Source: Annona cherimola (Eukaryota > Streptophyta > Magnoliopsida > Magnoliales > Annonaceae). From it: a stretch of 64,000 bases of DNA. The notes under the pieces are model-generated. The model searched no databases, was not told the origin of the DNA, and saw only the letters and a list, made by a program, of their open reading frames with translations. Each line of letters starts with the position of its first letter. Positions within the stretch are counted from its first letter, which is position 1. Positions 1 to 8,939 of this stretch are shown in pieces. The stretch spans positions 55,724,012 to 55,788,011 of the forward strand of contig CM059971.1 of the NCBI GenBank assembly GCA_030490835.1. Direction: 5' to 3'. The translations under genes were made by a program, and so were the position numbers.

Positions 1-532
1 TGGCTGTTCTGCGAAAAACATCTAATTAATGGAGAGCCTATCAATTGGACAAAATTGGTTTCTTTGTGTGTTAGATTTCTCCATTTGTATCAATCTTCAA
101 ATGCGATTATTCAAGGTTGTTTAAACTTGGATTCAAGCCAGGCTAGATGGAACATACCACATTTTCTTTTTATGAAGATTAACGTTGATGCAGCAATAAA
201 TGAGCAATTAAATTGAATCGAATGAGTTTCAGTGCTATAATCAGAGATTAGAGGGGCTCATTTCTTGCTGCTAGAAGTTGGAAAATGGATGGCAAGGAAA
301 ATCCTACTTGGATGGAAATGAGGGCTGCTCTTTTTGGACTAAGGAGTTTGCTGAAATGGGATACAGGATAGTAGTTCTTGAATTAAATTCTATAGTAATG
401 ATAAATTGGCTTTCAAAAGGTGAGAAGATCTTATCCAGTGTTGATCTTGTGGAGGATATCAGATCTTTATCTCTGACTTTCCAACAGATTTTCTACTTTC
501 ATGTACTTAGAACAGGAAATGAAAGTACTCAC
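1..532 (+). pseudogene. L1-type LINE ORF2, RNase H-like domain, part 1
   Basis: This is the C-terminal RNase H-like domain (RVT_3 type) of a plant non-LTR retrotransposon, cut off at the window edge. From base 1 one frame reads through a linker to KINVDAAINEQ, the usual start of this domain with its first Asp. After a break near 215 the best frame gives motifs like AIIRD and FLAAR, then VLELNSIVMINWL and FHVLRTGNESTH. Family members usually have ExDS where this copy has ELNS, so one catalytic Asp is probably lost. The frame runs into a stop at 533-535 only because a copia element begins there; it resumes at 5468. Decayed and non-functional. Confidence 0.8.
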
Positions 533-747
533 TAATAAGTTTTGGCAAAAAATGAATCCAAGTATGTGTTCATTGATGACAGAATTCAATAAATATAGAA
601 AATATCTAACAAATAACAAACAATAGTAGTAAAACCTCCTGAATAGCAGGGGACTTAAATAAACAGCTATGACTTATTCAAACAGCTACAGAAAAGGAAC
701 AAATAGAAACAGAATAATAGAAGAGTAGAGACAACAGGTCACTTATA
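533..747 (-). repeat. 3' LTR of the copia element
   Basis: 215 bp, aligned by eye without gaps to 5248-5462 over the whole length at roughly 90% identity. It begins at taataagttttgg on the plus strand and ends at ggtcacttata. The purine run that would prime plus-strand DNA lies just inside it. Confidence 0.88.
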
Positions 748-781
748 CGCCTCTCTCAAGTTTGGGGTTGAGGAACAACTC

Positions 782-1293
782 CTAACTTGGATAGATGTCG
801 AGTGAAAGCAGTAACTGAAAGGGCCTTGGTAATGTATCTGCCAGCTGGTCAGTAGCATGAACATGCGTAACATTGAGATTGTTTTTGTCAATATGATCAC
901 GAACAAAATGAAGGTCTACTTCAAGGTCCTTCATCTTGCTACGAAGGACAGGATGGTGACAATGAAAGATAGTGCCAAGATTGTCACAAAAGATGGTAGT
1001 AGGTGAGTAAAGAGGGATCACCGGCTCATGAAACAATTGAATTACCCAAAGAGTTTCAGAGGCAACAACAGCAATAACTCTTACTCGGCTTCTGTGGAGG
1101 ATCGAGCAATGGTGCATTGTTTCTTAAACGACCAGTTGATGGTGCTAAAGTGCAGAATAAAACCTATTGTGGATGCACGATCATTGGGTTCACCGGCCCA
1201 GTCGGCGTCGGAAAACATATACAAATTCATATCTGAACGACTAGAGATGCGAAGGCAATAAGAGGCAGTTTGCTCAAATATCGCAGAATCCAT
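782..1293 (-). pseudogene. copia RNase H domain, frameshifted
   Basis: Two overlapping minus-strand frames together make the copia RNase H. The upstream frame has [19 protein letters not shown] and ends ARSSTEAE, the family's DADWAG and STEAEY motifs. The downstream frame has FCDNLGTI, DLHFVRDHI and QLADTLPRPF, matching CDN, H-VRD and QLAD-KPL. A frameshift at about 1081-1117 separates them. No complete enzyme can be read. Confidence 0.85.
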
Positions 1294-1429
1294 TTGAGTG
1301 CTTCCAATGAGTTTTAAAGGGTGAATGCATAAACTGCAACAATTTATTTACAGAGTAGGAGATGTCAGGCCTAGTGAAAGTTAGGTATTGCAAATGACCA
1401 AGGACTTGTCGGTATAAAGTACTATCTAT

Positions 1430-2283
1430 TCAAGGTGTGCAATCATCGAAAGTTAAAAACTGAGATGAATTGAATGGGGTCAGGACACCATTGCTATTGT
1501 GCATGTTTGTTTCATGAAGTTTGTCAAGAACATACTTGGTTTGGGACAGAAGGACGCCATCAGCAGTATCAACTACCTCAATACCTAGAAAATACTCGAG
1601 GGAACCAAGATCTTTAAGAGGGAACTTGCTGGAGAGAGAGGAAATGACACGTTTAATGATGGTGGGGTCACTGCCGGTGATAAGGACGTCGTAGCTATTT
1701 CTAACAAATAAAGAGGCATCTGAATGTGACCTGTGGAAGCCCAGAAGTAATAAAAATTTTGTGAGTTTTTTATACCACTGTTGGGGAGCTTGTTTTAGCC
1801 CGTAAATGGCTTTCTTCAATCGACAAACATGGAAAGGCTTATTGGTGTTTTCAAATCTAGGTGGTTGCTTCATGAAAACTTGTTCATCAAGATAGGCTTG
1901 TAAGAAGGCATTGTCAATGTCGAGTTGATGCAAAGGCCAATGATTTTGAATAACAATTGATAAAACTAAACGAACGGTTGTAGGCTTGACAACTAGACTC
2001 AAGGTTGAATGATAATCAACACCATCTGTTTGAGTGAAACTCTTTCCTACTAGCCGTTCTTTGTAGCGATCAACCGTCCCGTCCGGCTTACGCTTGATGT
2101 GAAATATCCATTTGTAATCCACCACGTTGGAGTGGGGTCACGGGGTATAAGGTCCCATGTCTGATTCCACTGTGGAGCATCAAATTTAGCTTTCATGGCA
2201 GCTGTCCAGTGAGGATATTGAAGAGCTTGGGTAAAGGTAGTGGGTGTGATGGAGGAGGTGAGAGGGGTTGTGTAATCAAACAC
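1430..2283 (-). pseudogene. copia reverse transcriptase, catalytic YVDD segment deleted
   Basis: The frame opens with the W-A-M--E motif region (HWTAAMKAKFDA), shifts frame near 2100, then reads YKWIFHIKRKPDG, LDIDNAFL, IYGLKQAPQQWY and FPLKDLGSLEYFLGIEV, all standard copia RT motifs. Between VRNSYDVL and ITGSDPT, where the family has a segment containing the YVDD metal-binding motif, nothing is present although the frame stays open. The active site is therefore lost by a short in-frame deletion near 1680-1690. Inactive whatever the condition of the rest. Confidence 0.88.
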
Positions 2284-2289
2284 TTTTGT

Positions 2290-2830
2290 GGGTCTGAAAT
2301 ATTATAGTGGGATCGAGTGGTCATACGAGAAGGTGGAAGAAGTGGTGAGATGGACGGTGCAATGGATGTAGGAAGCGATTGAGTTTGTGCATGTGTCGTT
2401 GGAGGAGCTTGGTTGGGAAGGGAAGAAGCGAGCATGGGTGGCAACGATGCGGGTGGAGTAGGGGAATCAGATTGAGATGGAATAGGAAGTTGAGAACGAT
2501 GGGAATATGTATGGAGTGAAGGGTGAAGAGAAGAGTTACCTATGGGTGAGGGACTCGTAATGGGAGCAGCCGTTGGAGATGAACTTAGAGAAGGCACCAA
2601 TGGTGGAGGAGAAGAGAGCGGAATGGAAGGTGGAATTTCTTGTGTGAAGGAAGGCGAAGAAGGAGGAGCATCGTCATGTGAAATAGGTTCCCAATCAAGG
2701 CGAGAAAATTGGTGGTTAATGTTGGAGAAAATAGTTTCAAATGGAAAAATATTTTCAAAAAATCGTACATCACATGACAAAAATATTTTGGATGACAAAG
2801 GGTCAAAGCACTGATGGCCGTGGTAAATTA
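2290..2830 (-). pseudogene. copia integrase-RT linker, proline/serine-rich
   Basis: Minus-strand frame beginning with SSKIFLSCDVRFFENIFPF, which matches the conserved copia stretch after the integrase core (I-S-DV-F-E--FPF). A long Pro/Ser-rich linker follows and ends at MTTRSHYNISDPQK, the usual TRS-x-I-PK border before the RT. The length and low complexity are normal for this linker. Confidence 0.75.
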
Positions 2831-3652
2831 AGGAGAAACCGAAGTAGACACAAGGTTTTGAGAGAGGTTCAAGTTTATGGTGGGTGTATGGTGTGAGCCA
2901 AGGATAGTAAAGACTCCAAACACTCGTAGAGTTTGATAAGTTGGGTCTTCTCTAAATAACCTTTTATATGGTGAATCATTGGGTAGATTGAGAGTGGGAA
3001 GATGTTTAGTAAAAAAATAGCATGATGACAAGCAAAACTCCAAAAATTGGAGGGAAGGGAAGCTTGATGAAGAAGGGTCTTGGTGGTTTCCATATTGGTC
3101 CGATGACGTTGTTCAGCAAGAGCTACCCTTTGTGGTGTATATGGAGGATAAATTAAATATTCAATGTCGTTGGAGTGAAAATAGGAATCTAAACCTTGAA
3201 ATTCACCACCATCATTAGTATAAAGAGACACAATTTTGTTTTTGAAAAAATTTTCCAGCAATGGATGAAATTTTTGAAATATTGACTGGGCTTCATTTTT
3301 GTTTTTTTATTGTGTATAGCCAAGTATATTTTGTGTATTAATCAACAAACATGCAATAATATAATTTTTTATCCATTGATAATACCGGAGAAGGACCTCA
3401 TAAATCACTAAAAATTCTTTTGAGCAGTGCATCACTGATCAACATGTTCTGATAGAAAGGCAATCGATGAACTTTATTTGAAGAGAAAGCATTACAAAAT
3501 GATAATTGTTCTTTGCTAGAAAAAGGTAAAGAAAATTTATTTAAAATAAAGTGTAAAATTTTAGAATTGGGGTGGCCCAATCGATGATGCCAAATGATAT
3601 TGAGCTGTTTAGCAATGCGAGATATGTCAGTGGGCGGTTGAAATGTGGTCAT
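2830..3652 (-). pseudogene. copia integrase, frameshifted
   Basis: At 3398-3652 the GAG-pre-integrase zinc domain reads IIWHHRLGHPNSKILHF and FCNAFSSNKVHRLPF. The HxxxH half is present but the second Cys of the CxxC pair is Phe. The middle part (3262-3397) has stops and frame changes. At 2875-3261 the core reads LYTNDGGEFQ, YPPYTPQ, AEQRHR and LLHQASLPSNFW. The usual S/T-D-x-GGE has become T-N-D-GGE, so a catalytic Asp position holds Asn. Clearly copia, clearly dead. Confidence 0.85.
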
Positions 3653-4110
3653 ACATAGAGTCCATCTTTACTCCGGCCGCACACTAGTGGAGCTCCCGTG
3701 CTCAAGTCCTTCATAACAAATTTGCACGGAAATAATTCAATGGAGGTTAGATTGTCTTGACAAAACTTAGAAACATAAATCAAAGTTTGTTTGATAGATG
3801 GTGCACAAAGGGTGTTAGAAAGCCTGAAAAAAGAATTTGATGCATGTACTTTAGTAGAACCAGTACGAGTTATAGGAATCATATTACCATCCCCCATTGA
3901 AACTTCTTCAGCTCCACAGTAATTTTCACTGGTCTGGAGATTGTTCATATTAGTAGTTAAATGATGAGATGCACTAGTGTCCAAGAGCCATGATGGTGCA
4001 TTATTAGCAATTTTTGAGGCAAAATTAGCTTTGGCTTCTTGGTGGTTGTGTGACTTGGATTGGAAAAGACGAGCTGTGTGACCATACTTGTCGCAAAGTT
4101 GACATTGCAC
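3649..4110 (-). pseudogene. copia zinc knuckle and aspartic protease
   Basis: One open minus-strand frame. It starts with CQLCDKYGHTARLF, a CCHC knuckle whose last Cys is replaced by Phe. Next comes WLLDTSASHHLT, the copia protease active site (normally D-S/T-G-A) with the Asp kept and Gly changed to Ser. VSMGDGNMIPITRTGS follows as in related proteases. The nucleic-acid binding and protease functions are probably both impaired. Confidence 0.83.
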
Positions 4111-4982
4111 CTTTGAAAAATTTTATGCTGAAGAGGATAGAAAAGATGGAAAGGACAAATGCCAGTGAGTTTGATTCTTATGCGGTTGAACCTTCCATGG
4201 CTGTTGCTGTTGTTGACCTTGTTTGTTATTGCGGAATTCATTATTTAGGATAGTTCTTTGTGCAACAGCTGCTATGATGGAGGTTGAAGATTTCTTAAGA
4301 TCTGCATGTTTTAGAAGAAGCTCACGGTTGAGAAGCTTCTCAAATAGTTCCTCATAAGATATGTGTGAGTCACAAGCTTGAATAGCTATAGAGATAGACT
4401 CGTAATTAGATCCAAAACCACTTAATATTTTAACAACGAGCTCTGCATTGGTAATAGGGGCGCCGGCTGTGGCAAGTTCATCTGCTATGGCTCGAACTTC
4501 TCGCATATATTCAGAGATGGTTTTAGTTTCCTTTGTAATAGCAGCTAAGGAATTGCAAAGACTAAATATGCGTGTATGTGACTTGTTGGCATACAGAGTG
4601 TGTAAAGCATCCCAAGCTTGCTTTGATGTTGTAGTTTGAGCAATTGTAGAAGTAATGGTCGAGTCAACTAATGCCATTAAGGCGTTCCGAATAAGCTGGT
4701 CTTGTCAGAACCAGATTTTATATTGAGGATTAGAGCTTCTATATTGTTGAAAGTGGTGGTCGTAGGTGGGCTGACTAATGTTGCATCAAGATAAGAGTAG
4801 ACTTCATGACTAAACATAAGAGACTCTACCTGGGCTTTTTAGTTAGCAAAGTTGGTTGGTCCGGTAAGCTTGAGAGGCAACTGAGATCTTAGGTTAAATT
4901 GCACCAGTTGATTGGTGGTTTAGGCAATGAGAATGGAGTCAGCAGGATTCACCATTATGGGGTTGTTAGTTGTGGGAGCCAT
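4111..4982 (-). pseudogene. copia gag (UBN2-type)
   Basis: The likely original start codon is the ATG at 4982 (MAPTTNNPIMVNPADS). Stops follow within 20-50 codons, then QLPLKLTGPTNF and a frameshift before the long open stretch 4123-4677 (ALVDSTITSTIAQTT, WDALHTLYANKSHTRI, ISEYMREVRAIADELA, ELVVKILSGFGSNYES). These are standard motifs of the copia gag polypeptide that forms the particle. A Gln-rich tail leads to the knuckle region. Stops include a TGA in the W-F-R-Q-D motif where Arg (CGA) is expected. Confidence 0.85.
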
Positions 4983-5235
4983 GGATTTGAGATTCAAGGA
5001 AGCAAAAAGAGATGACTGTAGAAAGAAGCTGACTGATACTTCCCAGACGAGGATAAGTTGTTTGAGAATTTTATACCTAGTCTAAAAGTCATAAATGCTC
5101 CTCTTCCGAAAACCTATGGATAAGGATGACGTGGAGTTTGATAAGGACAAGTTTTTCAGAAGGTTTCTTCGAGGCAACAAGGATGCAGAGGAGATGATTG
5201 CAGAGAAACCAATTGATTCTTGTGAGAGAGCAATG

Positions 5236-5247
5236 GCTCTGATACCA
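5236..5247 (-). other. copia primer-binding site
   Basis: On the minus strand TGGTATCAGAGC directly follows the 5' LTR. This is the classic plant copia site complementary to the 3' end of initiator methionine tRNA, which primes minus-strand DNA synthesis. It fixes element orientation and the inner LTR edge at 5248. Confidence 0.9.
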
Positions 5248-5462
5248 TAATAAGTTTTGGCAGAAAATGAATCTAAGTCTGTGTTTATTGATGACAGAAT
5301 TCAATAAATATAGAAGAGAACTAACAAGTAACAAACGATAATAATAAAACCTCCTGAATAGCAGGAGACTTAAACAAACAGCTATGACTTATTCAAATAG
5401 CTATAGAAAAGGAACAAACAGAAATAGAATAACAGAAGAGTAGAGAGAGCAGGTCACTTATA
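5248..5462 (-). repeat. 5' LTR of the copia element
   Basis: 215 bp, same length as the other LTR. About 20 substitutions separate the two, most of them transitions, as expected for old methylated DNA. Confidence 0.88.
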
Positions 5463-5467
5463 CTCAT

Positions 5468-5680
5468 CAGTTAGCAAGATGGACCTTCGGACATGATGGA
5501 GCTGACAACCTTTGGGTTGATACCCTCCTGACTGTATAAGACCTGCAATTTGTAAAGATTCAATTTTTTTGTATAGTTGCTGAAGGAGTTCTTTCTCCTG
5601 CTAACTCATAAGATTTATTCCAAGTTGGCAGGTGTTTTTCGAAGTCCTTTTCTTTTGAATTCTCAAAAGTAATAAAAAAA
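5468..5680 (+). pseudogene. L1-type LINE ORF2, RNase H-like domain, part 2, and tail
   Basis: Joining base 532 to 5468 (removing the copia element and one target duplication) restores the frame: NESTH is followed by QLARWTFGHDG and NLWVDTLL, then a stop at 5537-5539. H-LAR-A...W-D--P is the normal C-terminus of plant LINE RNase H domains. A short A-run (about 5670-5680) after some 130 bp of trailer may be the old poly(A) end. Confidence 0.78.
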
Positions 5681-6990
5681 ACTTGTAACTTTGCATTTGT
5701 TTCTTTTTAGACCCTCCGTCAATACAAACCTACCGAACAACCATTTCTCTCCAATGGAATGATAGAAATGACCTTACTTTGACGAGGGGCATGGGTGATG
5801 GCAATAGTGGGTTCGGATTTGTCTAAAACATGAGAAATCCGTAAGTGTAGCAAATTAGAATGTTGGCTACTTCCGCGACCAAAATGGGAATTATATGAGA
5901 AGGAATCACACAACCTTTAAAAAAGCCCATGCCACTCATGAGGCCACTTTGTAAAATATCTATCCAAAATTTAGTATTTTATACTTATCAGGAATTACAA
6001 TAAACTAAAATTTCACAAGTTTTAACATTTAAAACTTACAAAAGGAAAAGAAAATAAAAATATGCACAAGTCAAGATGCTCGAATGTTGAAATTTGTTGA
6101 ATTATGCAAAATGATTGTGAGGAAAAAAATTTAACATTCGGACTATTGAATGCATAATCTCTGAATAATACATGTTAACGTCAATATCTTTTTATCTTAG
6201 CATATTTGCATCATCTACTAATATAATTTTATTATGCTAAATACGTAAAATGGCTATAAGTATCCAGCTGGTGGAGAATTTCATTTTCTTTCCATAAAAT
6301 TAAAATAGCAATCATGTTGCATGAGCACCGAGCTCGTAAGCACTGCCGGAGCACCGTACCAGTGGGTTTTCTTCCTCAGCTGACTCCAAAAGCTACCAAT
6401 CTTGCCAGGAAGTTGATGTAATACGAGTGGACAATTACCAAATCAAGCAACCAATTGCACCACTTCGATCATTGATGTCGATCAGTAATGACGTCCTCTT
6501 CTCTCGCAGATCCAACATTCTTTCCTAAATCCAGTGAACAACATGGGTGAAAGCCCACCACCATCTTCCCCAAAATCGTTGACGAAGCTTATGGCTTGAA
6601 AACCGAACAGGAACTAAATTTTGTGGCTGATGGATCCAACGTTCGACCCATGTCCCTCCCACTAGTGGAAGTATAAATTTCCCCCCTAGGGGTGGTATAA
6701 GTGTTATTTTGATTCCCCCATGTTGTGAGGATTATGGATGTACTAATTTGTAATATTAGATGACTTGGTGTATATATAAAAAATAAGTAAAAAAATGTTG
6801 TTAGATCATCTTGATAGGTTTCGGACACTAACTTCATTGTAGAAAATTTGTTAAAGAGCTACTAGCTACTATAGAAACCATTGACAAACACTCATAGTGA
6901 TTGTAGAAATCATCAATGCATAACGCACTAACAATGCCCATAGTAGGTGCCACATTAACACAAAAGTTTACATAAAACTCACACATCTAT
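5681..6990. other. AT-rich spacer, nothing recognised
   Basis: No gene could be supported. A slightly GC-richer patch (about 6310-6700) has short open pieces, such as an 18-codon frame from 6544 and a parallel frame reading IVDEAYGLKTEQELNFVADG. None is recognisable. It could be the relic of an exon or promoter, but the evidence is weak. Confidence 0.4.
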
Positions 6991-6992
6991 AA

Positions 6993-7226
6993 AAGCAAAA
7001 AAAAAAAAAAAAATTAGAAAATGATTACCCATAGATTTATACCCCATTGAATTTTAGCTCACGCTTGACAAATTCTAAGATACTAGCTTACAATGTGATC
7101 CTTGCACTTCTTAAAAAATGTCAGTTGAGATTCTTAAAAAAATGTCAAATATGAGCTGAATTTCAGTAGGGATACAGATCAAACCCTGGCCCTTAGGCAT
7201 CTTGCCCACATGCTAACCACGGTGGT
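6993..7226 (-). mobile_element. possible SINE with tRNA-like head
   Basis: On the minus strand TTAGCATGTGGGC (7205-7217) resembles an A box and GGGTTTGATC (7177-7186) a B box, 31 bp apart. About 165 bp further the sequence ends in a homopolymer at about 6999-7015 (T-run in this orientation). T-tailed plant SINEs of Au type exist. No convincing target duplication was seen, so this may be coincidence. Confidence 0.25.
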
Positions 7227-7357
7227 AACAACCGTGAAGCATCCTATGACATTTAGGTGTTGATATTGTATCTAAATTCTATCTAATTCATTTCAGATTG
7301 TTGAGGACACAAGTTTTGTTATGCAAGGAATTCTTACAACTTTCTGCATATAATTAG

Positions 7358-7581
7358 TGTAGCACTCGTCGCGGAAGCTACGATGGGCTTGGATGCCTTT
7401 CCCGCCTCGTGAAATCTGGGCTGGATTGAAAAGGCTGGAACCTGCATTTCTCATTGAATAGAGGAGTTGTTAGTATATTTCAGAAAACGAATATTTGCAT
7501 AGAATAGGCATGGGTCCTGGGCTTGACCTTGATCCATACATATGTGTATTTATTTGGGGGCTTAAGGGAAGGGTGTCTACA
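7358..7581 (-). repeat. 3' LTR of the gypsy-type element
   Basis: 224 bp with TGTAG...CTACA ends. The best conserved part against 18870-19092 runs from the gaatagagg region to the end (gcatagaatagg, catacatatgtgtatttatt). Confidence 0.82.
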
Positions 7582-7582
7582 A

Positions 7583-7596
7583 CTGCCTCCTTTTGC
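7583..7596 (-). other. polypurine tract
   Basis: The minus strand reads CAAAAGGAGGCAGT immediately before the LTR. A purine-rich stretch here is where plus-strand DNA synthesis would be primed, which supports the orientation. Confidence 0.6.
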
Positions 7597-8939
7597 GAAA
7601 TTCGTATGGGCCGTCTTTTAAAATTGGTTAACTCGCTGGACCATTTTGCATTTTTCTCAATTTGGTGCGGATTTGTAATTTTCAAAGATGATGAGGTGCT
7701 ATCTGCAATTTGTCTAGTATTTAGGGCCTGCTTCACGACTCTTCCATTTTCCACCGCCTCTCCCTTTTCTTCGGCCATCGTCATTGTCACCAAGAGCACA
7801 CCCAGGGCATTGTTGCTGGCATCGGATAGGTCTACGACCCTTCTTCTTTGGCGATTACTACTGGCGTCACCTGCAATTGCTATCATCGTCATCAAGGACT
7901 ACGTGCAACAGGTTTCCCCTTCTTCATGGAATCCGAATCAAGCGGTTGGTCGTGGAAGTTTTCTCGGGTGTCGTTGCTGCTAGTAAGAACGAGTAATCTT
8001 CTCTTTCAATTTCTTTTCCCGCTTTTTTCCTTTGTTTTTTTTTATTTTCCCTTTCTTCTTGTCCTCCGATGTCTGACGGTCATGCCTCGAGCACCTGTCA
8101 GTGATGAGTGGCGATTGTAGTGGCGAGTGGCGATTGTGGCCATCGTCGGGTTCTATGGGGAGTACCACGACCTTCCTCGTTAGCTTCTATTGTCGTCTTT
8201 CTTGTTTCCGTCCACAATAGTGGTGGTGCGAGGCCAGCGATTGCTCGCAATGGGTTATTGAGAACGAAGGTTGCTGATGGTGTTTTGTAGGTTTCGGCTA
8301 GCGATGGGGAGTTATCGATTGCTGGTGAAATCAGACTAGGAGGTTATTGTCAAGTTTGGGGTTGCTAACAATGCCGCCAATGCACTTCTTACTTGCCTTT
8401 CCTTTCATTCCCTTCAGTGATCGTCGGAGTCGTTGCCATCGAGCCGTTCGAAGTGCATTGCTACCGCTTTCGCCATCTTTTCCAATTCCAACTTTCTTTG
8501 CAACACCTGAATCATGAAGTCGCTGTAGATCGGCAACTTTGTAGGCTATCGGTTGTCCTTCCCGTCTCCATAGGCATTTTAAGTATTCATCTTCTTCATT
8601 GTCGTCGGCACTGTCGAGCTATCGTCTTCCTCATCAGCAACGACACTTGTAGTGGCCCGAGGTAGTAGGGCAAGAGGGGTACCTTCTTCTTCTCTCCTTA
8701 TCTTGCTTTCTTCGTCAATTGCGACCGGCCGTGGTGGCGAACTGTCGGAAGTGCTTCGTCGACCGTCAGCTCACTTTTGTCGGCGTTCGCAACCAGCGCA
8801 GAGTTGGAAGTGCCCCATCCTCATGGCTCATAGGCGTGCCTCCATTTCGATCAGACAGTGCCAATTCTTGCAGCCCTCAACTTTGTGTTCGTGTCTCTAT
8901 GGTAGGTGGTCAGTGTTTCCTCTTCATGGTTTTGAGTGT
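7597..8939. other. GC-richer internal region of the gypsy-type element, unidentified
   Basis: Noticeably richer in GC and CpG than its surroundings, with repeated cttcttc/tcgtcgt-type codon-like stretches. Several short frames are open on both strands, for example a minus frame with ASSNRQRRRVVDLSDASNNA, but none resembles retrotransposon pol or a known protein. It continues at 12918 after the nested solo LTR. It may be captured host DNA or a fast-evolving spacer. Confidence 0.45.

Larger units (their letters stand above)
533..5462 (-). mobile_element. Ty1/copia LTR retrotransposon, complete but decayed
   Basis: A 4,930-bp element on the minus strand with two 215-bp LTRs. Next to the right LTR is TGGTATCAGAGC (minus strand), the usual copia primer-binding site for initiator-Met tRNA. 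A purine run (minus-strand GAGAGAGG, 750-757) precedes the left LTR. Gag, zinc knuckle/protease, integrase, RT and RNase H follow in copia order, all with stops and frameshifts. Flanks are ctcac (528-532) and ctcat (5463-5467), a 4/5 target duplication. The LTR termini (TATAAGTG...CTTATTA) are not TG...CA. LTRs differ at about 20 of 215 positions by eye, so the insertion is old. Short LTRs and size suit an Ale/Retrofit-like lineage, which is an inference. Confidence 0.92.

Noticed and set aside
2542..2814. Plus-strand Gly/Glu-rich frame of 90 codons
   Set aside because: Antisense shadow of the Pro/Ser-rich copia linker on the minus strand.
6310..6690. Possible exons of a small gene (AG before ATCCAACATTC, an 18-codon ATG frame, IVDEAYGLKTEQ frame)
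   Set aside because: No consistent frame, no recognisable domain and no supporting splice pair. Kept only as a note in the spacer entry.
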